Origin: Mariniphaga sp041687255
GTDB taxonomy: Bacteria; Bacteroidota; Bacteroidia; Bacteroidales; Prolixibacteraceae
Reading direction: 5' to 3'
Assembly: GCA_041687255.1 (NCBI GenBank)
Contig: JAWLCL010000006.1
Span: forward strand, 124,001 to 188,000
Length of the DNA stretch: 64,000 nucleotides
This document shows positions 53,687-62,367 of the stretch, piece after piece. The notes below the pieces were generated by a model. It was not told the origin of the DNA. It worked only from the letters and a program-made list of their open reading frames with translations, and did not search any database. Positions within the stretch are counted from its first letter, which is position 1. Each line of letters opens with the position of its first letter. A program made the translations under genes and the position numbers.

Positions 53687-53736
53687 GTTTAAGATATTGC
53701 ATTTGTTGTTTAAACAACTTAATCAAGCTGTTTAAG
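53687..53736. promoter_or_regulatory. Candidate operator between folE and cytidylate-kinase-like gene
   Basis: Three direct GTTTAA(G/A) boxes at 53687, 53708 and 53730 (spacing 21 and 22 bp, two helical turns). The middle one is the core of a perfect 14-bp palindrome GTTGTTTAAACAAC (53705-53718). The region lies 52-101 bp upstream of the folE start. Confidence 0.45.
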
Positions 53737-53848
53737 TACCTGACCTCTTAGTATACATTGAGCCAATCGTAATTTATGTTTGTTAATCTATTTTAAAACA
53801 TAAAAAAATTAATTGAAATAGATTATCTTAGAGGAAAAAGCAGGTAAA

Positions 53849-54565
53849 ATGAGCAATGTATTACTGGAATATTTAAATAATCGTCTTGGTGAGCAAAGAG
53901 CAAATGACAACAGGAAGAAAATTCCCGGACCATTAATAACTATTTCCAGGGAAGTCGGATGCAATGGAGTAAAACTGGCCCGAAAAATGGTAGAAAGCCT
54001 TAATCAGCGTCATTTGGATACGAATTGGAAAGTTCTGAGCAAGGAGGTCTTTTTAGAAAGCGCAAAGGAGCTGAATATGGAGCCGGAGCAGGTAAAAAGG
54101 GTTTTTAAATTTGACAGTTACACCTTTAATGAGATATTGAACGCTTTTGGGACCCGAAAATTTAAAAGCGATAAAAAAGTTATCAGAACAGTTATTGAAA
54201 TAATTCATTCTACCGCAGAAGAGGGATTTTGCATCATTGTAGGCCGCGCTGCACATATTATTGCCCATGATATAAAAAATTCGCTGCACCTCAGGTTTGT
54301 TGCCCCGATGGAATACCGGATAAAAACAATTATGACGAACAATTACCTGAACAGGGAAGAGGCCATTGAATTTATTTCCAAGGTAGAAAAAGAAAGGGCT
54401 GCTTTTCGCAGGGCAATAAAGAAAGAAGCGCTGGAACCCGATTGTTTTGATATGTGTTTAAACAGGGCATCATTTCAGGACGAGGAAGCCATTGAACTGA
54501 TAACCCTGGCTGCAGAAAAGAAAAACATATTCAAAGACTACTTTCAGACCTCACAACATTACTAA
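53849..54565 (+). CDS. Cytidylate kinase-like family protein
   Basis: 238 residues. The start GPLITISREVGCNGVKLARKMVESL and the segments EEGFCIIVGRAAHIIAHDIKNSLHLRFVAP and YRIKTIMTNNYLNREEAIEFISKVEKERAAFRR match the cytidylate-kinase-like family (Cytidylate_kin2). The P-loop is modified: G-x-x-x-x-G-K is replaced by REVGCNGVKLA. Family members are assigned nucleotide kinase activity by homology only. It is divergent from folE across a region with candidate operator sites and shares CTAA at its stop with the convergent UDG gene. Confidence 0.85.
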   Translation: MSNVLLEYLNNRLGEQRANDNRKKIPGPLITISREVGCNGVKLARKMVESLNQRHLDTNWKVLSKEVFLESAKELNMEPEQVKRVFKFDSYTFNEILNAFGTRKFKSDKKVIRTVIEIIHSTAEEGFCIIVGRAAHIIAHDIKNSLHLRFVAPMEYRIKTIMTNNYLNREEAIEFISKVEKERAAFRRAIKKEALEPDCFDMCLNRASFQDEEAIELITLAAEKKNIFKDYFQTSQHY

Positions 54566-55329
54566 AATAACAGCTGCTGTTGCTGCCTTTGGCTGTTAAA
54601 TCCATAGCCTGTCCAGTCAATTTCAGGAATAAATGGTTCAAAACAATTGATTTTACCGTATAAAAAGTCATTGCTCCTATGGGGTAAATGATAGCACATC
54701 ATGGGATGCATAGTAGCAATTACATTTTGCAGAGGTATATCTTTTATGGCTCCGGCGGCATGATTTCCCCATATAAACCACGTTATATGCGGAGCTTTTT
54801 CAGCAATGTAATTCAATAGGTTTCTTGTAAAGGATTCCCATAAATTCTTATGGCTTCCCGGCTTCCCCGGCTGACAGGTAAATGAAGTATTCAGCAATAA
54901 AACGCCCTGACTTTCCCAATGCTTAAACAACTGATCCGGAGGAAGTATTGGAAAATCGGTATATATTTTATCTTTTAACTGTTTATACACTATAATTTCT
55001 CCTGTATAAGCTTTATAAACAGCGCGCAATATATTTTTCAACGATACATTCTGAAAAGGTTGACTCCACGACTGCAATGTTCCAACCTCGAATGCACGTC
55101 CGGTAGCAATTCCGGGCTGCGGATAAGGATCCTGCCCAAGTATTACAACTTTAGAGGCAACAAGAGGAAGAGCAAGAAACCGAAGCACCTTTTCAGGAGC
55201 AGGTGTATACACTGATCGGGTTACCTCTGCCCCGGCATTTGTTGCTATCTTTATGATTTCATCAGAAAGAAAGGGAAACCAGTCGGGATGAACATCAAGC
55301 TCTTTTAAAAAAAGAGATTCCTTCATCAC
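54562..55329 (-). CDS. Uracil-DNA glycosylase, divergent family-1-like
   Basis: 255 residues. Water-activating motif VVILGQDPYPQPGIATGRAFEV (canonical GQDPYH), LLLNTSFTCQPGKPGSHKNLWESFT (canonical LLLNTVLTV...SH), ITWFIWGNHAAG and the DNA-intercalation region MHPMMCYHLPHRSNDF instead of HPSPLSAYRGF. The catalytic Asp and the late His remain. It should remove uracil or a related base from DNA, but changed loops could alter specificity. It is the last gene of a run with the DUF1080 fusion (1-bp gap) and MFS genes. Confidence 0.85.
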   Translation of the reverse strand: MMKESLFLKELDVHPDWFPFLSDEIIKIATNAGAEVTRSVYTPAPEKVLRFLALPLVASKVVILGQDPYPQPGIATGRAFEVGTLQSWSQPFQNVSLKNILRAVYKAYTGEIIVYKQLKDKIYTDFPILPPDQLFKHWESQGVLLLNTSFTCQPGKPGSHKNLWESFTRNLLNYIAEKAPHITWFIWGNHAAGAIKDIPLQNVIATMHPMMCYHLPHRSNDFLYGKINCFEPFIPEIDWTGYGFNSQRQQQQLLF

Positions 55330-55330
55330 C

Positions 55331-56800
55331 CTATCCCGTAATTTTTTCAGGCAATCCTTTTACATTAATTGGTTTCAAATGATCGGGTCTTATTTCAAAC
55401 ATATCGTTGGGAGTAAGTTCACACTCTTCAATCATTTGAATGCAATATTCCAGCTGTCCCAAATCCCTTCCGGTGTTGTTGGTACCAAACGTGAATTTCA
55501 CTCCTGCCGCTTTTGCCATTTTAACCATCTCTGCGGAAGGAAGTTTATACCTGGCATTTATTTCCAGAGCCACATTATTTTCTGCCAATACATCCACCAC
55601 CCTCTGCATACGTTCGTTGGTCCACAAGCGGCTGTGATCCTCCATCAACTCATTTGGTAAAACTGTAGGGTTCACATATATATCAACAGGTTCCTGTGAA
55701 AAGATGGCTTCAATCTTGCCCACCATCTGGTCCATGAACTGTTGTTCATCATCCACCCACACTTCTTCGGGTATCCATATCCTGTTTCTTCTGCCCTTTG
55801 AATCGGTAAATGTCATTGCATCGGTAAATACGTAGTCGAATTCTGCAATTGCTTCAGGTGAAAACAAAGTAACCCATTCCCTGCCCTCGGCCTGCATACC
55901 TTTAAATGTAGGACTGCCTTTAACAGAGTCGATATAGGCATATAATGATTCATCGTTGGTAACCGGAAAATGCAAACCGCAATTTGGTGCCACTCCATAG
56001 TTTATACCTAAATGTTGTGAATTGGTAACCACCTCTTCTATAGTCAGTCCCCCCTTGAGATGAACATGGTAATCAATTAGCGGAAAACCTGCCCGCATAA
56101 GCTTTGTATTCAATTCATCCCATTCTTCATCTATGTTTGTATAATCAGGCGTACTTTCAGGCAAGGCCCGCGCACGGATATTTCTGAACCAGACCGTACT
56201 TCCGGGATCATGTGCCTGCAGGGCAAAAGTTCCCTTTCCAAGGCGCATATTTTCACTGCCCTCAGGCCTCCATGGATTTTGAGGCTCGCGGTATTCATTC
56301 ACCTTTACATCGTTTACATACACTTCAACCAGGTTTCCGGCTACCCTTACCCGCATTGTATACCATTCATTGTCTTCAACCAACGGGTAATAAACATTGC
56401 GCACATTGTATATACTTCCTGTTTTCCGTCTTTCCGGATGATTTTCCGAACCTCTGTACGAGTTGTTCACCTGTATCTCATAACCTTTTTGAGGCCAGCC
56501 TTCAGGCTGATATTCAGTATGGATAAATATCCCTGAATTGGAATTTACATCGGTTTTCACCTCAGCTTCAAATTCGAAATCCTTGTATTCTCCTTCGTAA
56601 AAAAGGTGGGCACGTTCTCCTGCGCATTTAATTGCTCCATCTTCCACTGCAATGCTTTCAGGATTTTCAGTTGATATTTTCCAGCCGTCAAGTGATTTAC
56701 CATCAAACAGGTCAACCCATTCTTCAGAAGGGTTATTCGACTGACAGCCGGCTAACATTAAAATTGCTGCAAAGAAACAGTAAAATGCAGATGTTTTCAT
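55331..56800 (-). CDS. Lipoprotein: DUF1080 domain fused to a metal-dependent hydrolase-like domain
   Basis: I start at the ATG at 56800 (MKTSAFYCFFAAILMLAGC), which gives a lipoprotein signal with Cys at about 19; the longer frame adds a His-rich leader. Of 489 residues, ~28-215 are a DUF1080 beta-sandwich (EWVDLFDGKSLDGWKIS, DVNSNSGIFIHTEYQPEGWPQ). From ~240 a PHP/amidohydrolase-like barrel follows (FPLIDYHVHLKGGLT, ALEINARYKLPSAEMVKMAKAAG, FTFGTNNTGRDLG). The DxHxH start suggests a metal site. It probably acts on glycans or sugar derivatives at the cell surface. It is in line with the MFS gene (53-bp gap) and UDG gene. Confidence 0.85.
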   Translation of the reverse strand: MKTSAFYCFFAAILMLAGCQSNNPSEEWVDLFDGKSLDGWKISTENPESIAVEDGAIKCAGERAHLFYEGEYKDFEFEAEVKTDVNSNSGIFIHTEYQPEGWPQKGYEIQVNNSYRGSENHPERRKTGSIYNVRNVYYPLVEDNEWYTMRVRVAGNLVEVYVNDVKVNEYREPQNPWRPEGSENMRLGKGTFALQAHDPGSTVWFRNIRARALPESTPDYTNIDEEWDELNTKLMRAGFPLIDYHVHLKGGLTIEEVVTNSQHLGINYGVAPNCGLHFPVTNDESLYAYIDSVKGSPTFKGMQAEGREWVTLFSPEAIAEFDYVFTDAMTFTDSKGRRNRIWIPEEVWVDDEQQFMDQMVGKIEAIFSQEPVDIYVNPTVLPNELMEDHSRLWTNERMQRVVDVLAENNVALEINARYKLPSAEMVKMAKAAGVKFTFGTNNTGRDLGQLEYCIQMIEECELTPNDMFEIRPDHLKPINVKGLPEKITG

Positions 56801-56853
56801 ATCTTGACTTTTAGTTATTCTTTTATTTTCAAAATGATGATGATGGTTCAAAT

Positions 56854-58200
56854 CTAATCATTTGATTCTTCATTTTCGAATTTATCCTGAGGATTATTTC
56901 CCTTATAGCTTAAAACAAGTAGTATTAAAACAATAAAAGCCAGGCTAAATGAGGCATAGCTGTAATTTCCAAGCCACGAGTAAGAAAGGCTGTAAAACAC
57001 CGGCGCCAATGCACTGGAAAAAACAGTAACCGACATTACGAAACCGGTTATGCTTCCAAGATGTTTGCGCCCATAAAACCGGGGCCAGGTAACACTCATC
57101 AAAACGTTAAACAAGCCATTTACCATGCCGTGCCCCAGAATAAAACCGTAATAAAAAATTCCCTCGTTCAGGTTTGCCAGAGAGAGAAGTGCTATTAACT
57201 CTCCGCTAAGGAAAAAATACAAAAGGTATTTTAATTTGATGCGATCGCTGATCCATCCCCCAATAAACGAGATGCCCACCGACAAAAATGAAATAGGTAT
57301 AAAAATCGCAAGAGCTTTTTCACGGTCCATATCCGCAACTTCAAAAATTGAAATAAGGTGAAAAGTAAAACCTGTAATGTAGAATGCATTTATTGCCAGT
57401 GGAATGACATAAAGCCAAAAGACCAGCTTGCTCCGGGCTTCTCCTAAATTAAACTCCTGAAAGGGACGAATGGTTACTTTATGCTCTCTGTGCCGGTGTT
57501 TTTCGCCATCAGGAATGAGTCCTGAATCTTCCGGATTATCGCGAAACAACAAAAAAGCAAAGAGTGTAAACCCAATTCCAAGAAAGCCCGCCATGATTAC
57601 CCATGCCAGCCTCCACGATGTTTCCTGTATCAATCCGTCAAAAGTTAACGGGGCAATTGAAAACCCCAACGCAACAAATACCGACATAATGCCATTGGCA
57701 AAACCACGGCGTGCGACAAACCACTTCATCAGCATATTCCGGGATGTCATGGTCAGAACTCCCTGTCCTGAAAAGCGCAACAAAAAAAATAAAAAGATTA
57801 AAAGAAGTATAGCCACACTGTTATAGGCCATTGAAGTATAATCTACCGCAAAAACCCCTAATATGCGATCGGATTGACTCAGCAACAGCAGTGCAACAGC
57901 CAGTATAAATGCAGCGGCTATGGCTGTCCAACGTGCGCCAAACTTATCGTATTGCCGCCCGGCCCATGTCAGCAGCAACGAACTGCATATGGTGCCAATC
58001 ATGTAGGCAGTGCTTATTTGATTCCTGCTGATTTTTATATTTTCAATCAGATAATCGGTAAAGGTTGACACCCCCATTGTTTGCCCCGGAGCGCTCGCCA
58101 GCACACCAATTATGGAAGCAAATAATATTATCCAGCCATAAAAGATTGGAGACTTCAGCGGATTAAAAGGGATATTATTCCATTGTTGTTTGAATGCCAT
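56854..58200 (-). CDS. MFS transporter
   Basis: 448 residues, 12 transmembrane helices with a central loop (~215-235, HRHREHKVTIRPF). Motif A-like segments TWAGRQYDKFGARW and GGWISDRIKLKY sit between helices 2-3 and 8-9. It resembles oxalate/formate- and monocarboxylate-type MFS members (ILFASIIGVLASAPGQTMGVSTF). Substrate unknown; position upstream of the DUF1080 fusion suggests a sugar or acid linked to that enzyme. Confidence 0.9.
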   Translation of the reverse strand: MAFKQQWNNIPFNPLKSPIFYGWIILFASIIGVLASAPGQTMGVSTFTDYLIENIKISRNQISTAYMIGTICSSLLLTWAGRQYDKFGARWTAIAAAFILAVALLLLSQSDRILGVFAVDYTSMAYNSVAILLLIFLFFLLRFSGQGVLTMTSRNMLMKWFVARRGFANGIMSVFVALGFSIAPLTFDGLIQETSWRLAWVIMAGFLGIGFTLFAFLLFRDNPEDSGLIPDGEKHRHREHKVTIRPFQEFNLGEARSKLVFWLYVIPLAINAFYITGFTFHLISIFEVADMDREKALAIFIPISFLSVGISFIGGWISDRIKLKYLLYFFLSGELIALLSLANLNEGIFYYGFILGHGMVNGLFNVLMSVTWPRFYGRKHLGSITGFVMSVTVFSSALAPVFYSLSYSWLGNYSYASFSLAFIVLILLVLSYKGNNPQDKFENEESND

Positions 58201-58371
58201 TCCTGATTTTTCAGTAAAATTACAGATTGGGCAGAAGAATTGTTCATAGATTTCTCACGAATGACAAATAACAACAAAAGCTTAACTTTTTGTTTAATAA
58301 CTCCCAAAACCACGTACGGGGCTTTTGCCTGCACCTTACAAACCATTGAAAAACAACAACATCACAAAAAT

Positions 58372-58695
58372 TTACAGCACTACCTCTCCAATTTGAATTA
58401 ATGGTTTGCTGTTTGTAAAATTTGGAACATCAGCCATTAATTTTCGGGCATTGCTTGTAAATGATTCTTCAAATGCAGCGATGCTGTCAAAATATAAATT
58501 TGCAACTGCTATATAAGAGGGGTCGGAACCGGGCGCACCCCCACTTATACCCTTTTCAACCGATGCCGCTTTTACTGCATCCCCGAGTAATTCCTTCACC
58601 AAAAGAACATGTTTGTGACTGTAATAATCCATATCAAAAACTATATTCTCGCCAGCAGGATAAAATACACTTACTTTAATCATTCCTTTTTTCAT
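58372..58695 (-). CDS. EthD-family protein
   Basis: 107 residues, a ferredoxin-like (dimeric alpha/beta barrel) fold: MIKVSVFYPAGENIVFDMDYYSHKHVLLVKELLG, then SYIAVANLYFDSIAAFEESF. This matches EthD family reductases, named from an ether-degradation cluster; their biochemical role is uncertain. An internal Met at residue 5 is an alternative start. It stands alone upstream of the MFS gene (171 bp). Confidence 0.88.
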   Translation of the reverse strand: MKKGMIKVSVFYPAGENIVFDMDYYSHKHVLLVKELLGDAVKAASVEKGISGGAPGSDPSYIAVANLYFDSIAAFEESFTSNARKLMADVPNFTNSKPLIQIGEVVL

Positions 58696-58965
58696 GGTCG
58701 TATAACTTTACTGTTCAACAGATGCCTGTTATTTTTTCCGGGCTGCTTTTAAGCAACAAAAATTGCAAGATGCTCCAACGTATACAATTAAAAGTGAACC
58801 TGTAGCAGATCGTTATAGTTCTCCTTCCCTTCCAAGACTAACTTATTGCCCTAAAGCAGCATGTCAGGCATTTGATGTAAGGTACTGAAATAATTCAGCT
58901 ATTTGAACCGAAGAATGTATTATTTTTGGCCTTCTAAACTGAAATTATTTACCTATAAAAAACAA

Positions 58966-61260
58966 ATGATGAGAGTTACAATGCTTCTTGCAGGTTTAAT
59001 GATTCTTTTTACAGCCTGTAATCCAAAAAATGAAACCAATTATCTAACCGACCCTGTTGAACTTGTAAACCCGCTTATGGGTACCGATTCAGAATTCAGC
59101 CTGAGTAATGGCAACACCTATCCGGCCATTGCACGTCCCTGGGGCATGAATTTCTGGGCACCACAAACCAATAAAATGGGCAACGGCTGGATGTATCAAT
59201 ACGATGCCTATAAACTGCGGGGGTTTAAACAAACCCATCAGCCAAGCCCCTGGATAAACGATTACGGTCAGTTTTCGCTTTTTGCCACAACAGGAAAACC
59301 AGTGTTTAAGGAAGATGACAGGGCCAGCTGGTTTTCACATAAGGCGGAAACAGTAAAGCCTTACCTGTATGAAGTGTACCTTGCCGATTACGATGTGCAG
59401 GCTGCATTCACAGCCACAGAAAGGGCTGCCGGATTTGAATTTACCTTTCCGGAAAGCGACAGTTCAAACGTCGTTATCGACGCTTTTGACGGAGGTTCAT
59501 ATATAAAGGTTATTCCCGTAGAAAATAAAGTAATTGGCTATACGACTAAAAACAGCGGAGGAGTGCCTGAAAACTTTAAAAACTGGTTTGTAATCCGGTT
59601 TGACAAACCATTTACAGCATTTTACACTGCCGACAATGAAACTCTTTTTCCGGGGCAGGCTGAATTAAAAGATCTGCATACGGGCGCTGTTGTTGTGTTT
59701 AATACCAAAAGCAGGGAAACAGTTTCAATGAGGGTTGCTTCCTCTTTCATCAGCCTGGAGCAGGCGGAACTAAACCTTGAACAGGAACTGGGGGATAAAT
59801 CGTTTGCTGAGCTTGTTGCCGAAGGTAAGGCTCAATGGAATGCAGAGCTGGAAAAGATTAAAATTCAGACTTCCGATGTTGATAAGGCAAAAACATTTTA
59901 CAGCACCTTATACCGGTGCCTGCTGTTCCCCAGAAAATTCTATGAAGTTGATGCAGAAGGCGATATAGTCCACTACAGCCCCTATAACGGACAGGTTCTT
60001 CCGGGTTACATGTTTACCGACAATGGATTCTGGGACACTTTCAGAGCTGTTTTCCCTTTCTTTACATTAATGTACCCCGAGTTGAACAGCCAGATAATGG
60101 CAGGCCTTGTAAACACCTACAAAGAAAGTGGATGGCTCCCTGAATGGGCCAGCCCCGGGCACCGCGACTGCATGATTGGCTCCAATTCGGCCTCGCTCAT
60201 AGCCGATTCCTACCTGAAAGGCATTCGCGGCTACGACATTGAAACCCTCTATGAAGCCATTCTGAAAAACACTGAAGGCATGGGCCCGGTGAGTTCAGTA
60301 GGCCGTTACGGAGCAGAGTATTACAATAAGCTGGGTTATATACCCTATGATGCAGGCATCAGGGAAAACACTGCACGAACCCTGGAGTATGCATACGCCG
60401 ATTATTGTATTGCTGAACTGGCAAAAGCACTTGACAAACCTGCCGAAGAAGTACAGCTTTTTGAGAAAAGGGCTCAAAATTACCGCAATGTATTTGATCC
60501 CGAAACCCGCCTGATGCGCGGTAAAAACGAGAACGGACAATTCCAGGCTCCTTTCAATCCCTATAAATGGGGTGATGCTTTTACAGAAGGAAACAGCTGG
60601 CACTACACCTGGAGTGTGTTTCACGATGTGGAAGGATTGGCACAGCTTATGGGCGGGCGTTCACAATTTGCCAGTATGCTCGATTCTATTTTTCGTGTAC
60701 CTCCTGTCTTCGACTGCTCTTACTACGGCTTTCCCATTCATGAAATCCGGGAGATGCAGATTGTCAACATGGGAAATTATGCGCATGGCAATCAACCCAT
60801 TCAGCATATGATATACCTCTACAATTATGCCGGTCAACCCTGGAAAACACAACAACACATCCGCGAGGTGCTTACAAAACTTTATCAGCCAACTCCCGAC
60901 GGATACTGTGGCGATGAAGACAACGGTCAAACATCGGCATGGTATGTATTCTCTGCACTGGGTTTTTACCCTGTTTGTCCCGGAACGCCGGAATACGTAA
61001 TCGGGTCACCCCTTTTCGAGAAAGTTCAGATGGAACTGCCTAACGGAGAAAAGCTCATTATTGAAGCGCCGGGAACGGAAAAATCACCATTTATAAGGAA
61101 GGCCAGCTTAAGGGGTAAAGCGTTGAATAAATCGTATTTAACTCACCAGGAACTTCTGAAAGGCGGCCGGCTTGTTTTTGAGATGGGATCGGAACCTGAA
61201 AAGTCGCTGTGGAGTTCTCCCGAGAGCTATCCCTCATCGGTTTCGCAAATATCTGAGTAA
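58966..61260 (+). CDS. GH92 alpha-mannosidase lipoprotein
   Basis: I start at the ATG at 58966 (MMRVTMLLAGLMILFTAC), a lipoprotein signal; a TTG at 58903 would add 21 residues in front of it. The 764-residue protein matches GH92: VELVNPLMGTDSEFSLSNGNTYP, TDNGFWDTFRAVFPFFTLMYP, CMIGSNSASLIADSYLKGI, EGNSWHYTWSVFHDVEGLAQLMGG (region of the general acid Glu) and GDEDNGQTSAWYVFSALGFYPVCPG (calcium/base region). GH92 enzymes are calcium-dependent exo-alpha-mannosidases on N-glycans or yeast mannan. No SusCD pair is nearby. It precedes the YitT gene by 30 bp. Confidence 0.95.
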   Translation: MMRVTMLLAGLMILFTACNPKNETNYLTDPVELVNPLMGTDSEFSLSNGNTYPAIARPWGMNFWAPQTNKMGNGWMYQYDAYKLRGFKQTHQPSPWINDYGQFSLFATTGKPVFKEDDRASWFSHKAETVKPYLYEVYLADYDVQAAFTATERAAGFEFTFPESDSSNVVIDAFDGGSYIKVIPVENKVIGYTTKNSGGVPENFKNWFVIRFDKPFTAFYTADNETLFPGQAELKDLHTGAVVVFNTKSRETVSMRVASSFISLEQAELNLEQELGDKSFAELVAEGKAQWNAELEKIKIQTSDVDKAKTFYSTLYRCLLFPRKFYEVDAEGDIVHYSPYNGQVLPGYMFTDNGFWDTFRAVFPFFTLMYPELNSQIMAGLVNTYKESGWLPEWASPGHRDCMIGSNSASLIADSYLKGIRGYDIETLYEAILKNTEGMGPVSSVGRYGAEYYNKLGYIPYDAGIRENTARTLEYAYADYCIAELAKALDKPAEEVQLFEKRAQNYRNVFDPETRLMRGKNENGQFQAPFNPYKWGDAFTEGNSWHYTWSVFHDVEGLAQLMGGRSQFASMLDSIFRVPPVFDCSYYGFPIHEIREMQIVNMGNYAHGNQPIQHMIYLYNYAGQPWKTQQHIREVLTKLYQPTPDGYCGDEDNGQTSAWYVFSALGFYPVCPGTPEYVIGSPLFEKVQMELPNGEKLIIEAPGTEKSPFIRKASLRGKALNKSYLTHQELLKGGRLVFEMGSEPEKSLWSSPESYPSSVSQISE

Positions 61261-61290
61261 TATTTCTGATAACAACTAAATCTAACGAAC

Positions 61291-62217
61291 ATGGCATACC
61301 TGTCGAAACAAAAATTGTTCAGCCCGCAGTGGTTTATCGATTATATGTACATATTAACCGGGTCATTTATTCTTGCAGTGGGCTTTGTATTTTTTGTAGC
61401 CCCGCATAAAATAGTACCTGGAGGAGTATACGGCATTGCCATTGTGGTACATCATCTCACCCGCGGGATGTTTGCCATCTGGCCCGATGGCTTTCCCATC
61501 GGGTTGTTCGGATTGCTGATAAACATACCGCTTACCATTGCCGGGATAAAGATTCTGGGGCCACGGTTCGGGATAAAAACAGTTGTCGGGTTTGTACTCA
61601 CATCAATTTTCATAGATGGCATCACCTACCTCCGTCCTATAGGTGATGCCCCTCTTGTTACTGATGTTTTGCTCTCAAGTGTCTTTGCCGGCGTACTGGT
61701 AGGTGTTGGGCTCGGACTTATCTTTAAGTCGAGAGCCACATCGGGAGGTTCCGACATCATTGCCATGATAATCGGAAAATATACCCATCTTCAACTGGGG
61801 AAACTGATGATTTATGTCGATTCGGTAATCGTACTGACGGGGCTGGTTGCATTTAAAGACTGGCAGATTCCACTTTATTCATGGATAGTAATCTTCATAA
61901 CCGGTAAGGCCATTGACACAATACTTGAAGGGGCAGATTACAACAAAGCCCTACTTATAATTTCCAAAAAACACCTTGAAATAAAAAACAAGATTTTAAC
62001 GGATTTGGAGCGTGGCGGCACCTATCTGAAAGGAGAGGGAATGTTTACCGGAGAAGAGAAACAAATAATTTATACTGTGGTAAGCCGCCGTGAGGTGGCT
62101 GTTCTGCAGGAATACATAAGTAATGTAGACCCCGATGCTTTTATAACTGTGATGGATGCCCGGGAAATTTTAGGAGAAGGATTTCAGAATCTCCGCAAAA
62201 AGGTGGAAGCCGGATAG
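61291..62217 (+). CDS. YitT-family membrane protein
   Basis: 308 residues: about five transmembrane helices (GSFILAVGFVFFVAPHKIVPGGVYGIAIV at 25-50 onwards), the family segment GLIFKSRATSGGSDIIAMIIGKY, and a cytoplasmic C-terminal DUF2179 domain (~220-305, KQIIYTVVSRREVAVLQEYISNVDPDAFITV). The DUF2179 part forms a nucleotide-binding-like fold. The transported substrate, if any, is unknown. It follows the GH92 gene by 30 bp. Confidence 0.92.
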   Translation: MAYLSKQKLFSPQWFIDYMYILTGSFILAVGFVFFVAPHKIVPGGVYGIAIVVHHLTRGMFAIWPDGFPIGLFGLLINIPLTIAGIKILGPRFGIKTVVGFVLTSIFIDGITYLRPIGDAPLVTDVLLSSVFAGVLVGVGLGLIFKSRATSGGSDIIAMIIGKYTHLQLGKLMIYVDSVIVLTGLVAFKDWQIPLYSWIVIFITGKAIDTILEGADYNKALLIISKKHLEIKNKILTDLERGGTYLKGEGMFTGEEKQIIYTVVSRREVAVLQEYISNVDPDAFITVMDAREILGEGFQNLRKKVEAG

Positions 62218-62367
62218 AATAACAGCTTCAGGGTCATCTGCTCGATTTTCGCCATTCACATGCCGAATTCGTTAACTTGCCTATAGAATATGTTATTTTT
62301 TCCTAAATGAAAATCATGAAGATTCATTTTTTATAATTTTGACTTGTTCTGAAAGCAAAAACAAACC

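Noticed and set aside
53765..53790. TATGTTTG as -7 element of the cytidylate-kinase-like gene
   Set aside because: The motif matches TAnnTTTG but no TTG lies 19-21 bases upstream, so it was not called a promoter.
56801..56851. Upstream start with a His-rich leader for the DUF1080 fusion protein
   Set aside because: The ATG at 56800 gives a standard lipoprotein signal peptide at the N-terminus; the longer form would bury it.
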